Positions 45,055 through 55,039 of a stretch of 64,000 nt of DNA are shown here, piece after piece (the stretch's first letter is position 1; every line of letters starts with the position of its first letter). The stretch is from Alphaproteobacteria bacterium. GTDB taxonomy: Bacteria; Pseudomonadota; Alphaproteobacteria; Micavibrionales; Micavibrionaceae. The stretch covers positions 1-64,000 of the forward strand of contig JASMHE010000007.1 in the NCBI GenBank assembly GCA_030750865.1. The letters are read 5' to 3'. The notes under the pieces were generated by a model. It did not search any database and had not been told where the DNA came from. It worked only from the letters and a program-made list of their open reading frames with translations. The position numbers and the translations under genes were made by a program.

Positions 45055-45390
45055 ATGACAACCATCATGCCGCAAGATATTGACGGACACCCCATCCCCG
45101 CTGTACGCCTGAAAGAGGGCGGCGCACACACAATCAGCACCGGCGCATCCAGCGCGCGCAACATAACAGCATTTGATCCGGAAACACGCATCGTCAGTCT
45201 GTATGCCACAGAACCTGTTTATATCCGCTTTGGCGCAAGCGGGGTCGATGCCACATCATCCGACCACTATTTCCCCGCCGGAACATATTATGATGTTTCA
45301 ATCGGCGGTGATAAAGCCACGCATTACACCCATATTGCGGCATTGGCCGTGAACACAGCCGGAACATTATATATTTCCGAAAAAGAGTAA
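45055..45390 (+). CDS. Small protein resembling phage structural accessory proteins
   Basis: A 111-residue protein, probably all beta. The central segment, with YATEPVYIRFGASGVDATSS followed by DHYFPAGTYYDVSIGG, and the end AVNTAGTLYISEKE recall small phage capsid/tail accessory proteins that decorate with a D-H-FPAGT-YD pattern. No other phage gene is near, so it may be a domesticated remnant. It has an excellent ribosome-binding site (AGAAGGAGAATCAC) and is preceded by two hairpins that could control it. Confidence 0.6.
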   Translation: MTTIMPQDIDGHPIPAVRLKEGGAHTISTGASSARNITAFDPETRIVSLYATEPVYIRFGASGVDATSSDHYFPAGTYYDVSIGGDKATHYTHIAALAVNTAGTLYISEKE

Positions 45391-45456
45391 GTGTAACAAA
45401 GCCGCGCCATCCGGTGACCTGTGACCGTCAGACGGCCATCGACCATCATGACACAA

Positions 45457-46086
45457 TCACGACACGCTCGACCGTGACTTCAAAGCCGTGGTAATGGTGC
45501 TGTCATCCAGATAATCAAGTTCACCGCCAACAGGCACGCCATGCGCAAGCCGCGTGATATTGGCCGTTATACCCAGATCGCGGATTTTATCGGTGAGGTA
45601 ATGCGCGGTTGTTTGCCCGTCAACCGTGGCGCTCAGCGCCAGAATAATTTCCGACGGATTATACTTTTGCAGCCGTTCCAACAGCGGGCCGATCGCCAGA
45701 TCATCCGGACCGATCCCGTCCAGCGCGGACAAAACACCGCCCAGCACGTGATATTGCCCCTTGAACGCCGATGTGCGTTCAATCGCCCATAAATCGGCCA
45801 CATCTTCAATCACACAAAATACTGTTCCCGTGCGCTCGGGATTTTGGCAAATACGGCACGGGTTGGCCGCATCCAGATTGCCGCATTCATCACACATCAC
45901 GATTTCATCCCGCGCCTTCGCCAGCGAATCCACCAGCGGCGCCAGCATCTTGTCCTTATTGGTCAAAAGTTGCAGCGCAATACGCCGCGCCGAACGCGGC
46001 CCCAGACCGGGCAAGGAGGCCAGCGACTTGATCAGCTGATCCATCGGATTGGCCGGACCTGATTTTTTTGTCTGATAATCGAACAT
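45457..46086 (-). CDS. recR: Recombination protein RecR
   Basis: Part of the RecFOR pathway that loads RecA at gaps. The helix-hairpin-helix SLPGLGPRSARRIALQLL, the zinc finger CDECGNLDAANPCRIC and the Toprim domain starting TVFCVIEDVADLWAIE are in order; the ending GGELDYLDDSTI is family-typical. 209 residues is normal. Its usual upstream genes dnaX and ybaB are not here; instead an oxidoreductase gene ends 37 bases from the start codon. Confidence 0.97.
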   Translation of the reverse strand: MFDYQTKKSGPANPMDQLIKSLASLPGLGPRSARRIALQLLTNKDKMLAPLVDSLAKARDEIVMCDECGNLDAANPCRICQNPERTGTVFCVIEDVADLWAIERTSAFKGQYHVLGGVLSALDGIGPDDLAIGPLLERLQKYNPSEIILALSATVDGQTTAHYLTDKIRDLGITANITRLAHGVPVGGELDYLDDSTITTALKSRSSVS

Positions 46087-46123
46087 AGGGTCAGTATAAG
46101 ACGTGACAGGCCGTGTTGGAAGA

Positions 46124-46789
46124 TCACGCGCCCCGTTTCATCACAGCTTTATCATAAAAAATGCACGACGGATCGGCGCCGTTTTTCTCCAGTTGGGAAA
46201 TGGAGACATCCAGCATTTCTTTACGACCCGCCAGATAGATATCACAGGCCGCCAAATCATGTTCAGCCTCCAGCACCTGATCAATAATATTCCCGCCCGC
46301 ATGGCAATGCACGTGCAAACGCCGGTAAATCATTGAAAGCTGTTCAAACTGCATACGCAAATAAAGCTCTTCGGGAACAGCCGCCCCCCAATAGAGGTGA
46401 ATATCCGTTTCATGCCGTTTTTCATGCACGATCTGCTCGACCATTGCCTTCATCGGTGCAATGCCAAGACCGCCTGCAATCATGACCACCGGCTTTGCGG
46501 CATCACTGCCAAAGGTCATGTCTCCGGACACACCTTCAATCGTGACCGTATCCCCTGCCTTTAACTGTTCTGCAATATACTGGCTACTCTGTCCTGCACC
46601 TTTTTTAATATGCAGTTCAACCACATTACGATGCGGCGCACTTGCAATCGAATAAAACTGCCCGTCCATATCACCGACGGCCATGCGTAAATATTGCCCT
46701 GCCTTATAGTCCAGTTTTTGTGCGCAATTCAGATTGATAACGCGGATATTTTCAGCTGGGGCAATAATATTTTCGACAGTTGCTTTCAT
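46124..46789 (-). CDS. FAD/NAD(P)-binding reductase domain protein
   Basis: A 221-residue flavoprotein reductase of the ferredoxin-NADP reductase group, without an attached ferredoxin domain. The FAD-binding barrel has GQFYSIASAPHR (RxYS-like motif, here QFYSIAS), and the NAD(P) fold has VVMIAGGLGIAPMKAMV and IYLAGRKEMLD. The electron acceptor is unknown; partners might be a ferredoxin or a hydroxylase encoded elsewhere. The ATG at 46789 is chosen over a GTG three codons upstream. Between recR and lolA, same strand. Confidence 0.85.
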   Translation of the reverse strand: MKATVENIIAPAENIRVINLNCAQKLDYKAGQYLRMAVGDMDGQFYSIASAPHRNVVELHIKKGAGQSSQYIAEQLKAGDTVTIEGVSGDMTFGSDAAKPVVMIAGGLGIAPMKAMVEQIVHEKRHETDIHLYWGAAVPEELYLRMQFEQLSMIYRRLHVHCHAGGNIIDQVLEAEHDLAACDIYLAGRKEMLDVSISQLEKNGADPSCIFYDKAVMKRGA

Positions 46790-46823
46790 AATGTACACTT
46801 AAAAATTAGAACAATATTCGGGC

Positions 46824-47504
46824 TTAGCGGTTCATTTTAAAATCTTCGAAACGGCGCGGGTTTTGGTAAATGAACAACGAATCGTCCAGTTCAACACCAG
46901 TCCGCAGCGCCATCAACTCGGTTTCCGTGACATAGCCCATCGAATCAATCACGCGCCATTTACGCAACTGGAACGGCGCTTCGGAAAAGCACAAAACCAA
47001 TGATCCGGCTTCGGGGTCGCCACGCTGCACCAGCGCAATTTCAATCATGTCGCCTTCGCGGCGAACGCCGGTTACCTGAATTTCGCCTGAAAAACGCAAG
47101 TCTTTGCGCAACAGAAAATCTGCCATTGTCTGACCGATCGGCGCATTGCTTTGTTCGCCGAGTTCCGCATCATAAAAATAAATAAAATAACCGTCCGCAA
47201 CGATGAAATCCTTGATCGGTTCATCATATTCAAACCGTAACCGCCCCGGTCTACTCAGGTAAAATGTGCCGTACAGTTCATTGCCGTTATGCGCCCGCTG
47301 GACAAAGCGCGCTTCGGCGGTTTTCAAGTTATTCAAATACGCCTCGGCCTTGCGTGCAATCGGCGGGATCGCCTTCTCATCTGCGGCATGCGCCGCAATC
47401 GGCGCGACAAACATGCACAACACAGCCAGACATATAATAGCGGCCAGTATTCTGCTACGGCATGCAGCATCATTTTGCGTGATATATGTCGTGGTTTTCA
47501 TCAT
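46824..47504 (-). CDS. lolA: Outer-membrane lipoprotein carrier protein LolA
   Basis: Periplasmic chaperone carrying lipoproteins from LolCDE to the outer membrane. Signal peptide RILAAIICLAVLCMFVAPIA ends near AHAA; the mature protein has RFVQRAHNGNELYGTFYLSR and GRLRFEYDEPIKDFIVADG, the LolA core, in a 227-residue product. It starts 89 bases after the ftsK stop, the usual alphaproteobacterial arrangement. I use the first of two tandem ATGs at 47504; a frame from 47654 would overlap ftsK and is rejected. Confidence 0.93.
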   Translation of the reverse strand: MMKTTTYITQNDAACRSRILAAIICLAVLCMFVAPIAAHAADEKAIPPIARKAEAYLNNLKTAEARFVQRAHNGNELYGTFYLSRPGRLRFEYDEPIKDFIVADGYFIYFYDAELGEQSNAPIGQTMADFLLRKDLRFSGEIQVTGVRREGDMIEIALVQRGDPEAGSLVLCFSEAPFQLRKWRVIDSMGYVTETELMALRTGVELDDSLFIYQNPRRFEDFKMNR

Positions 47505-47592
47505 GGGCCTATACATATCTGATGCGGGGCGGAAAAGAAAGTATGAAATATAATGCGGCACAGACGGACGGCAAGGCACATAACGCAAAGAT

Positions 47593-50052
47593 TTAAGCCT
47601 CGCTGAAATCACTGACCAGCACTTCGCGTTTACCGACATGATTGGCCGGACCAATCACGCCCTGTTTTTCCATTTCTTCGATAATGCGCGCCGCGCGGTT
47701 ATACCCGATCTGCATATGCCGCTGCACGAAGCTTGTCGAGGCCTTACGTTCACGCGCCACCAGCGCCACAGCTTTATCATACAGTTCATCAACCTGATCA
47801 CCGCCATCGTCGCCATCGCCGAACAAGGCATTCATCACATCACTGCCGCCATCCGCACCACCACCGTCGGTGACTTCGTCAATATAAGACGGCGCGGCCT
47901 GTGATTTCAGGAAATTCACGACATCTTCGACCTCACCATCGGACACAAACGGACCGTGCACACGGTTCAGACGTCCACCGGATGACATATAAAGCATATC
48001 ACCCATGCCCAATAATTGTTCTGCGCCGCCCTCGCCCAGAATGGTCCGGCTATCGACTTTGGACGTCACGGAAAACGAAATACGCGTCGGGAAGTTGGCC
48101 TTGATCACACCTGTGATCACGTCAACAGACGGACGCTGTGTCGCCATAATCATATGGATCCCTGCCGCACGTGCCATTTGCGCAAGACGCTGGATCGCAC
48201 TTTCGACATCCTTACCCGCCACCAACATCAAATCGGCAAATTCATCGACAATAATGACGATATAGGGCAGCTCCGTCATATCCATCGGCTGGTCTTCGAA
48301 CACGGGCTTGCCTGTATCGGCATCATAGCCCGTCTGGACCTTCCGCATCATTGTTTCACCTTTTTTGCGGGCCTCGGCAAGGCGCGCATTATAGCCTTCG
48401 ATGTTCCGCACACCCAGTTTCGACATGGCCCGATACCGGTTTTCCATCTCTTGCACCGCCCATTTCAGCGCAACAATCGCTTTGCCCGGTTCGGTCACGA
48501 CAGGCGATAACAGATGCGGAATATCATCATAAACAGAGAGTTCCAGCATTTTCGGGTCAATCATAATGAAACGGCATTTTTCAGGCGGCAAGCGGTATAA
48601 AATCGACAGGATCATCGTATTGATCCCGACGGATTTACCCGACCCCGTTGTACCGGCAATCAACAAATGTGGCATTTTCGCCAGATCGGCTGTAATCGGT
48701 TTACCGCCGATATCCTTACCGAGGAATAACGGCAAAGACGCTTTGCTCTTTTGCACTTCGCGGGACACCAGCATCTCGCGCATATAAACAGTCTGACGAT
48801 TGGCGTTGGGCAATTCGATCCCGATCACACTGCGACCCGGTACAACCGAACAACGCACGGACACCGCCGACATCGACCGTGCAATATCATCAGACAGCCC
48901 GATCACGCGCGATGTTTTCGTCCCCGGTGCGGGCTCCAGTTCATACAGGGTAACCACAGGGCCGGGATGGATACTGACAATCTCGCCATCAATATTAAAA
49001 TCTGCCAGCACGCCTTGCAGCATTTCGGCATTTTTACGCAGCGCTTCTTCGTCGAGCTGTTCATCAGCCACTTCGGGCGGCACATCCTGTAACAATTCCA
49101 CAGGCGGGAATTCCCATTCCGTGCCATCGCCAAAGCTCATCTTCACCTGACTGACGGAACTTGTTTTCATTTTCTCCGGACTGACAACGCGAATATCACG
49201 TTCAGGCTTGCTGGCAGATGATGCCTTTCCATTATCGACAGCCTCCACAGGCGCCGCAGCAGCAGAGGACACGGCTTTTTCTTTGACCGGTTTCGCTTTG
49301 ACTTGTTTTGGTTTTTGCACCTTCGGTGTGGCCCGTGCGGGCGGCTCGTAAGACGGATCACCGTAATGACGCAGCCAGTCATAAAAACGTAGCCACGTTG
49401 TTGTCACTTGCTGGGCGACAAAGAATGTCCAGGCCCAGACGGTCTTGCAGAACCAGATCACATCATCACGGCTGACCGCGCATGCATATAAAAGCGAGGC
49501 AAATGCGATAACGCCCGCAAGCCCCGCGACCGCCATATGGGATGATTGTCCGACAAACGGATGTATAACACCGGCCACACGATCCAAAAGCATCGTGCCC
49601 GCCGCACTGCCCAGATAGGGATGCGCCAGATAATCACCGGACGGCATCACGGAAAATGCAATCGACGCACCGAGCGCCGCCACAATCAGCGCCGCACAGC
49701 GACGGCCGAACGGCTGCAAAGACTGGCGCCGGAAAATACGGTAACTCCACGCCGCGAAACACACAACAAAACACAGACAGCCAAGACCGACCGTTTGTAA
49801 AAACAGATCGGACAAATACGCCCCCGGCACGCCGAGCCAGTTATGAATCGCATCGTTACCCGCCGAGGCTGCCGTATTCAGCGACGGATCAGCAGAGCTG
49901 TAGCTGATAACGGATAATAACAGAGCCAGCGCCAACAAACCGTAGAACCCCGACAAGCTATCCAGAATACGCCGCGCAACAAAGGCTTTCACATGTTCTG
50001 GAATACGCCCTTTATTTTTCTTGGCCTTCACAATTTTTGAATAGCTACCCAT
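47593..50052 (-). CDS. ftsK: DNA translocase FtsK
   Basis: Coordinates division with chromosome dimer resolution. The N-terminal ~200 residues carry about four membrane helices; a Lys/Pro/Ala-rich linker spans roughly 235-300; the motor has Walker [17 protein letters not shown], Walker [16 protein letters not shown] and the RecA-like motif [16 protein letters not shown]. The gamma domain [20 protein letters not shown], which reads KOPS sites, closes the protein. The linker is short for FtsK, 819 residues overall. It is followed by lolA on the same strand. Confidence 0.98.
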   Translation of the reverse strand: MGSYSKIVKAKKNKGRIPEHVKAFVARRILDSLSGFYGLLALALLLSVISYSSADPSLNTAASAGNDAIHNWLGVPGAYLSDLFLQTVGLGCLCFVVCFAAWSYRIFRRQSLQPFGRRCAALIVAALGASIAFSVMPSGDYLAHPYLGSAAGTMLLDRVAGVIHPFVGQSSHMAVAGLAGVIAFASLLYACAVSRDDVIWFCKTVWAWTFFVAQQVTTTWLRFYDWLRHYGDPSYEPPARATPKVQKPKQVKAKPVKEKAVSSAAAAPVEAVDNGKASSASKPERDIRVVSPEKMKTSSVSQVKMSFGDGTEWEFPPVELLQDVPPEVADEQLDEEALRKNAEMLQGVLADFNIDGEIVSIHPGPVVTLYELEPAPGTKTSRVIGLSDDIARSMSAVSVRCSVVPGRSVIGIELPNANRQTVYMREMLVSREVQKSKASLPLFLGKDIGGKPITADLAKMPHLLIAGTTGSGKSVGINTMILSILYRLPPEKCRFIMIDPKMLELSVYDDIPHLLSPVVTEPGKAIVALKWAVQEMENRYRAMSKLGVRNIEGYNARLAEARKKGETMMRKVQTGYDADTGKPVFEDQPMDMTELPYIVIIVDEFADLMLVAGKDVESAIQRLAQMARAAGIHMIMATQRPSVDVITGVIKANFPTRISFSVTSKVDSRTILGEGGAEQLLGMGDMLYMSSGGRLNRVHGPFVSDGEVEDVVNFLKSQAAPSYIDEVTDGGGADGGSDVMNALFGDGDDGGDQVDELYDKAVALVARERKASTSFVQRHMQIGYNRAARIIEEMEKQGVIGPANHVGKREVLVSDFSEA

Positions 50053-50349
50053 GAGATAAATCCGTTAAGAAAGATGATCGAAATGCCGGAAATGGCGAGA
50101 TATATTATGAATATACAGTGTATCCCCCTTTCCATAGCAACGCAAGCCTATTCCTTTACCTGCGCCATTTATGGAGGATTCTCTCTACTTTTATCCACCG
50201 CCCCATGTGGATATTAATCTTTTGTTAATCTTTGTCCTGTTAAATGTATCACATAAGCCGCTGGATGTCCTTCCGGCGGTCCTCAGAAAGAAGAACAATA
50301 CAAAGAAATCCGTCATAAATATTGCAGGGCGGTGGAAGGGAAACGTTTG

Positions 50350-50793
50350 ATGCAACAACAGTCCCAGTCGGTTATCACATCATCAGGTAACGCAAAGCAC
50401 GTCAGGCATGCCGGCCAACAATCAAACTGGAACGACAATAACATCAACACCCCGCCCGAAACACTTTACGCCGTCTATACGTTTTCAGATGACCTGCAAG
50501 ACGGCCAGATTAAAACCAAATGGTATCTGGAAGCCGTGCTCGAAAATAAAGGCGAAGCCATGCGTACCGCCCGGAATTTCTTCGAGAGCAATCAATATAA
50601 ACGTGTTGAAGTGAAAAAGACCTATTACAATCACAGCACGGAAAGCTGTGATTACACCGTCATAAAATCTTATAAAGCAAGCTTGTCACGGATCATTCCC
50701 GTCTTACGGAAACATCTTACACACCACAGCATCCTCACAGCAACAACGCTGATCGGATTTACCGCAATCGCAGCCTATATTCTTTTATTCTGA
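50350..50793 (+). CDS. Hypothetical protein with C-terminal membrane anchor
   Basis: A 147-residue protein, unrecognised. The N-terminal 35 residues are Gln/Asn/Ser-rich and probably disordered; the middle (YAVYTFSDDLQDGQIKTKWY) is a folded charged region; a single membrane helix, ILTATTLIGFTAIAAYILLF, ends the chain, making it a tail-anchored type. The ATG at 50350 has GGAAGGG at a 9-base spacing and is preferred over a GTG at 50332. Its last bases overlap the convergent small gene at 50785-50976. Confidence 0.6.
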   Translation: MQQQSQSVITSSGNAKHVRHAGQQSNWNDNNINTPPETLYAVYTFSDDLQDGQIKTKWYLEAVLENKGEAMRTARNFFESNQYKRVEVKKTYYNHSTESCDYTVIKSYKASLSRIIPVLRKHLTHHSILTATTLIGFTAIAAYILLF

Positions 50794-50976
50794 TGGAGCC
50801 TGATCTTCAGGAACGCTGCCTGTCGGATCAGTTTCGACCAATGTCGCAACCTGATCAAACACTTTCGCGTTTTCAGTCATTTGCTCTTTGAGCGGTTCAT
50901 TTTGTTCCCCGACGGAGCGGAAGAAATGTGCGGCGTCACGCAGAAGACGCGCGGCAAGTTCAGAATGAGTAGGCAT
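50785..50976 (-). CDS. Small conserved-looking helical protein
   Basis: A 63-residue soluble protein, mostly one or two helices (LAARLLRDAAHFFRSVGEQ and EQMTENAKVFDQVATLVE), ending in an acidic tail. AAGGATATTCTTA precedes the start. It reads like a genuine protein, and the compositional pattern fits small alphaproteobacterial proteins of unknown function, but I cannot name a family. It lies just after pheA on the same strand. Confidence 0.6.
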   Translation of the reverse strand: MPTHSELAARLLRDAAHFFRSVGEQNEPLKEQMTENAKVFDQVATLVETDPTGSVPEDQAPSE

Positions 50977-51113
50977 TAAGAATATCCTTATCTGTTAAAT
51001 CTTGTGTAGAACCTTCACGCACAGCGTAGGAAAAACATTTTCAAATAGCAAGGGTTGATTTAAAAGCCCGCTTTTCATCTGTTGATCGCCTATCAAGGCG
51101 AAGATGGAAACTG

Positions 51114-51968
51114 TTATTTTTTCTGCCGGAAAGGATGGGCTTTATATGTGCCGAGAACACGCAGTTCCTGCGCGTAAAACTGCAAATCTTCCATCGCATG
51201 CTTGAAACTGTCCTGTGCGGGATGCGCTTCCACATCACAATAAAACTGCGCGGCCTGGAAATGTTCATCCACATAGGATTCCAGCTTGGCCATATTAATA
51301 CCGTTGGTCGCAAAGCCGCCAAGCGACTTATAAAGGGCCGCCGGAATATGGCGTACATGGAAAAACAGCGTTGTCAGATAGGTTTGCGCGTCATCATAAG
51401 CGGGCACATCCATATCACGCGCCAACACCAGAAAACGGGTTGTATTGTGACTGGCATCCTGAATATCTGGCAACAACACGTCCAATCCGTATATATCCGC
51501 CGATAATGTCGAGGCAATCGCGCCCTGCGTTTTATCTTTTGCTTCCGATACATAAAGGGCCGCCGAAGCCGTATCGGCGTGCACATGTTTTTCCAGTCCC
51601 ATTTCATTAATTTTGTTCCGGCACTGCGGCAAGGCATGTGTGTGACTATGCACATGTTTTAAATCAGACAAAGATGCCCCCGCCACACCGAGCAGCGCAT
51701 GTTCAATCGGCTGAAAATATTCCCCGACAATATGCAAGCCGCCTTCGGGCAATAAATGATGCACATCGGCAACACGGCCCGCAATCGTGTTATCAACGGG
51801 GATCATCGCAAGGTCGGCTACGCCGTCTTTCACCGCACGAAAAATATCTTCGAAAGACAGGCATGATATCGTGTCCAGATCCGGATACGCACCACGGCAT
51901 GCCATTTGCGAATAAGAGCCGGGTTTCCCCAGAAATGCGATTTTTCGGCTATCATTATTTTTATTCAT
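51114..51968 (-). CDS. pheA: Prephenate dehydratase
   Basis: Converts prephenate to phenylpyruvate in phenylalanine synthesis; no chorismate mutase domain is fused. The catalytic domain starts KIAFLGKPGSYSQMAC and has IPVDNTIAGRVADVHHLL, and the TRF motif is in SHNTTRFLVLAR. The C-terminal ACT domain, with HVRHIPAALYKSLGGFATNG and INMAKLESYVDE, should bind Phe for feedback control; the ESRP motif is partly changed (LESY). 284 residues is normal. Confidence 0.95.
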   Translation of the reverse strand: MNKNNDSRKIAFLGKPGSYSQMACRGAYPDLDTISCLSFEDIFRAVKDGVADLAMIPVDNTIAGRVADVHHLLPEGGLHIVGEYFQPIEHALLGVAGASLSDLKHVHSHTHALPQCRNKINEMGLEKHVHADTASAALYVSEAKDKTQGAIASTLSADIYGLDVLLPDIQDASHNTTRFLVLARDMDVPAYDDAQTYLTTLFFHVRHIPAALYKSLGGFATNGINMAKLESYVDEHFQAAQFYCDVEAHPAQDSFKHAMEDLQFYAQELRVLGTYKAHPFRQKK

Positions 51969-52109
51969 AGGGCAACTGATCTCTTTATTTCTTTCTTTTT
52001 TGTGACTATAACGTGGAAAAGCTTTGATTTCTATTCCTATGCGTTATAGTAATCATGCGTGTAAAATTGCAACAAAACAATGATGTTTTAATCATCGGGA
52101 TTGTCTCTC

Positions 52110-52664
52110 ATGAATAATATGGAATTCAATAAAATTTTTGCAGCTATTCTGGTTGCCGGTATCATTGCGTCATTGTCCGGTTTTGTATCGGACAAACTTG
52201 TACATCCGCATAAACTGGAAAAAGATGCGGTCACAATCGAAGGCTCGGAAAGCACGGGCGGCAGCGCACCGGCAAAACCGCAAAAGGCCGAACCGATTAC
52301 GGCGCTTCTGGCCGCAGCAGACACAGCGCGCGGCGAAAAACTCTCCAAAGCTTGCGCGGCATGTCACAATTTCACAAAAGGCGGACCAAACGGGGTCGGG
52401 CCGAACTTGTGGGATATTGTCAACCGTGGCCGCGGCGAACATGCAGGGTTTTCTTATTCTGATGCGATGACACTGGCCGAAGGCAAGTGGACTTACGAAC
52501 ATCTGAACCAATTCCTGTGGAAGCCAAAGAAAGTCATTGCCGGTACAAAGATGAACTATATCGGTATGAAAAAACCCGAAGACCGCGCAGCAATTATTGC
52601 ATGGCTTAGAACATTATCGGATAGTCCGGCGCCATTGCCGTCACCTGAACCGGCCAGCGAATAA
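52110..52664 (+). CDS. Membrane-anchored c-type cytochrome
   Basis: A class I cytochrome c of 184 residues, related to alphaproteobacterial CycM/cyt c552. An uncleaved N-terminal helix (IFAAILVAGIIASLSGFVSD) anchors it; heme is bound at CAACHNF; the axial Met is in KMNYIGMKKPEDR. A Gly/Ala/Pro linker separates anchor and heme domain. It likely passes electrons between the bc1 complex and an oxidase. ATG at 52110 chosen (TTG at 52101 also open). It is divergent from pheA, a pairing frequent in alphaproteobacteria. Confidence 0.92.
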   Translation: MNNMEFNKIFAAILVAGIIASLSGFVSDKLVHPHKLEKDAVTIEGSESTGGSAPAKPQKAEPITALLAAADTARGEKLSKACAACHNFTKGGPNGVGPNLWDIVNRGRGEHAGFSYSDAMTLAEGKWTYEHLNQFLWKPKKVIAGTKMNYIGMKKPEDRAAIIAWLRTLSDSPAPLPSPEPASE

Positions 52665-52693
52665 CCCTCGCAAACGCGTCATATAAGACAACG

Positions 52694-52724
52694 AAAGCCG
52701 GTTCAGAAGACCGGCTTTTCTTTT
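52694..52724 (+). terminator. Rho-independent terminator after the cytochrome c gene
   Basis: Stem AAAGCCGGT / ACCGGCTTT, loop TCAGAAG, followed by TTCTTTT. A second GC-rich hairpin GCCGC/GCGGC with five T follows at 52764-52783, overlapping the end of the convergent holC. Confidence 0.8.
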
Positions 52725-52769
52725 ACGCGTTACTGTTCTTGCAAGATCGCCGCTTATCACACCGCCGCA

Positions 52770-53222
52770 TCACGCGGCTTTTTCATTCCAGCGCCCCTGA
52801 TCGTCCTGCATCCAGTATGTCAGATCATAGCCTTTGTCTTTATACGACTTCCAGCGCTGTCTTGCCGCCTGTACCGCCGCATCGTCGCGGCCATCAAACA
52901 TTTCACAGCACAGATCATATGCATCAAGATCATCACACGTCGCGCCTTCGGTCAAAATCAGGATGCCTGCATCATTCAGATTGTCATCTTCTGTGGTCAG
53001 CAAAATCGGCTGATCGGCGGCAAACTCATCCTTCGCCGCGCCATGCGCCAGAAAACTTTCAGGACGGAACGTCCATAAAATCTTACTCATCGCCGCGATT
53101 GATTTGTCCGTCGCCATTTTCACCAGAACACGTTTTTCCTGCCCAAGCGCCTTTTGCAGGATCAGCGGCAAGGCTTGATCCAGTGTTTGTTTCTGTAAAT
53201 GATAAAAACGAACCTGAGGCAT
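52770..53222 (-). CDS. holC: DNA polymerase III chi subunit
   Basis: Clamp-loader accessory subunit that contacts SSB. The family pattern is present in 150 residues: VRFYHLQKQTLDQALPLILQ at the start, RVLVKMATDKSIAAMSKILW next, LILTEGATCDD later, and the ending WKSYKDKGYDLTYWMQD. It sits between the cytochrome terminators and pepA; holC-pepA adjacency is widely conserved. The protein is slightly divergent in the SSB-binding area. Confidence 0.9.
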   Translation of the reverse strand: MPQVRFYHLQKQTLDQALPLILQKALGQEKRVLVKMATDKSIAAMSKILWTFRPESFLAHGAAKDEFAADQPILLTTEDDNLNDAGILILTEGATCDDLDAYDLCCEMFDGRDDAAVQAARQRWKSYKDKGYDLTYWMQDDQGRWNEKAA

Positions 53223-53244
53223 GATGTATCTGTAGCACAGCCAT

Positions 53245-53300
53245 AAAAAAAGATCACCCGCTATGCCATGTTGAAACGGCGTTTATCCGCAGATGATCTT
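53245..53300 (-). terminator. Probable terminator after the first pepA gene
   Basis: In the minus-strand RNA, AAGATCA pairs with TGATCTT around a ~42-base loop and is followed by seven T (complement at 53245-53251). It lies between the pepA stop and the holC start. The large loop weakens the call. Confidence 0.45.
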
Positions 53301-53336
53301 CTCGTTTTCTTTAGGCGCACCAAACAGCGCGTACAG

Positions 53337-54911
53337 TTAAGACAGCTTCGGCGCTGACGGAGCTTGCGCGTGCGTAGCTGTCGCAGATTCCTCGTAATTA
53401 TCGGCAATCCACTGATCCAGCATCCGGACACCAAAACCGTTCGCCATACCGCCCGGCGGCATGGCCGCACCAGCGATATCAATATGCGCCCACGGTGTTT
53501 CCTTGCCGTTTTCATCTTTTTCAATGAAGTGATGCAGGAATTCGGCCGCTGTACTGCCGCCACCAAAACGAATGCCGCCAATATTGCTCAGATCGGCACG
53601 GTTATGTTTCACCGCATTATTAAACACTTCATGCAGAGGCAGACGCCAGCCTTGTTCACCGGATGTTTTTCCGGCTGTTTCAAGCGTTGACCAAACCGTA
53701 TCATCATTGGTGAACACACCGGCATAGGTGTGGCCGAAAATACTGTGCACGGCACCGGTTAATGTTGCGGCATCGACAATGGTGTGCGGCTTATAATTTT
53801 GCTGCAAATATGTCATGCAATCCGCCATGACCAAACGCCCTTCGGCATCGGTATTGCCGACATGAATCGTTTGCCCCGACAAAGATGTAATAATATCGCC
53901 CGGCTTATAGGCATCCGGACCGATGTCATTATCGCTCAGCCCGACAATCGCAACGACCTTTGATTGCGCCTGACGACCGGCGAGCGCCATCATTGTGCCG
54001 ACAATCATTGCAGACCCGCCCATATCCATGTGCATATCGGCAATTGAGCCGCTCGGTTTTAATGAAATACCGCCTGTATCAAACGTCACGCCTTTGCCGA
54101 TCAGACCAAGCGGCGCAGCATCAGCATCGTTGCCCGCCGTACCGTCATATTCCATGATGACCATGCGCGGCTTATGACTTTTCGGGCTACCTTGCCCAAC
54201 AGCAGAAATCGCCCCTGCACCCATTTTCACCAGCTCTTCATCTTCGATCACAGATACTTTGACACCCAGCGGCGCCAATTTTTGAATGATTTGTTCGGCA
54301 TAAACTGCGGGATAGAGCTTGTTCGGCGGCTCGTTCGTCAGGTCCTTTGCCCATTTCTGTGCCTCGGTCACGGCCGCGCGCTTTGTATAATCCTGTGTCG
54401 CGGCCTCTGTATCCGCAACGGCAAAATGCAGATCAAGCGGTTTTGATGCGGCCGCCTTGCTTTTATATTTATCAAAAGCGTAATCAGCCGCATTTAATTC
54501 ATCAGCCAATGTGACAGAAAAGTCATTGGTGAACGCATGATCGAAATCCTGCGCAATATATGTTTTACCCGCGTTGACCGCTGTCAGATGTTTGTACAGT
54601 GCCGCGGCAACCGCCTTGCCCTGACCGGCATCACAAGCCGTGGATGGATCATAAGCCTGCCCCGTTGCCACCAGTACAAAACGCTTCGGTGTTGTGTTTT
54701 CCGATCCGTCGATCGGCCTGATGTCGCCTGCGGTTTTGCCAAAGCCATTGCGCAGTGCAATCTGGTCTTCCAGCAATTCACGCAATTCTTTATTCAGCGC
54801 CGTGCCTTCCTGACCAAGCTCTCCACCTTTGAAGACAGGCACAACAACCGTATCGTACGATGCGGTTTCGCTTTTGATGTCTTCTGCTGATTGTGTAAAT
54901 GAAACGTTCAT
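53337..54911 (-). CDS. pepA: Leucyl aminopeptidase (M17), copy 1
   Basis: Two-metal aminopeptidase, normally a hexamer, that trims N-terminal residues and in some bacteria binds DNA. The metal site includes GKGVTFDTGGISLKPSGSIA and the signature NTDAEGRLVMAD, with the Lys and Asp ligands in place; the N-terminal domain ends near residue 190 where LTNEPPNKLYP starts the catalytic part. 524 residues. AGAACGGGGAAGGTAAA is a good ribosome-binding site. A paralogue lies 1.4 kb upstream at 56302-57825. Confidence 0.95.
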   Translation of the reverse strand: MNVSFTQSAEDIKSETASYDTVVVPVFKGGELGQEGTALNKELRELLEDQIALRNGFGKTAGDIRPIDGSENTTPKRFVLVATGQAYDPSTACDAGQGKAVAAALYKHLTAVNAGKTYIAQDFDHAFTNDFSVTLADELNAADYAFDKYKSKAAASKPLDLHFAVADTEAATQDYTKRAAVTEAQKWAKDLTNEPPNKLYPAVYAEQIIQKLAPLGVKVSVIEDEELVKMGAGAISAVGQGSPKSHKPRMVIMEYDGTAGNDADAAPLGLIGKGVTFDTGGISLKPSGSIADMHMDMGGSAMIVGTMMALAGRQAQSKVVAIVGLSDNDIGPDAYKPGDIITSLSGQTIHVGNTDAEGRLVMADCMTYLQQNYKPHTIVDAATLTGAVHSIFGHTYAGVFTNDDTVWSTLETAGKTSGEQGWRLPLHEVFNNAVKHNRADLSNIGGIRFGGGSTAAEFLHHFIEKDENGKETPWAHIDIAGAAMPPGGMANGFGVRMLDQWIADNYEESATATHAQAPSAPKLS

Positions 54912-55039
54912 TTTACCTTCCCCGTTCTTTTCTTATGGTTATATCGTGTAATCTTCTGATGTAGCAGAACATGCGCCCCATCGTCAATCTTTATGAAAAT
55001 ATATAGACACCCCGCCCGTTTTCACGTAACGATGAAAAT

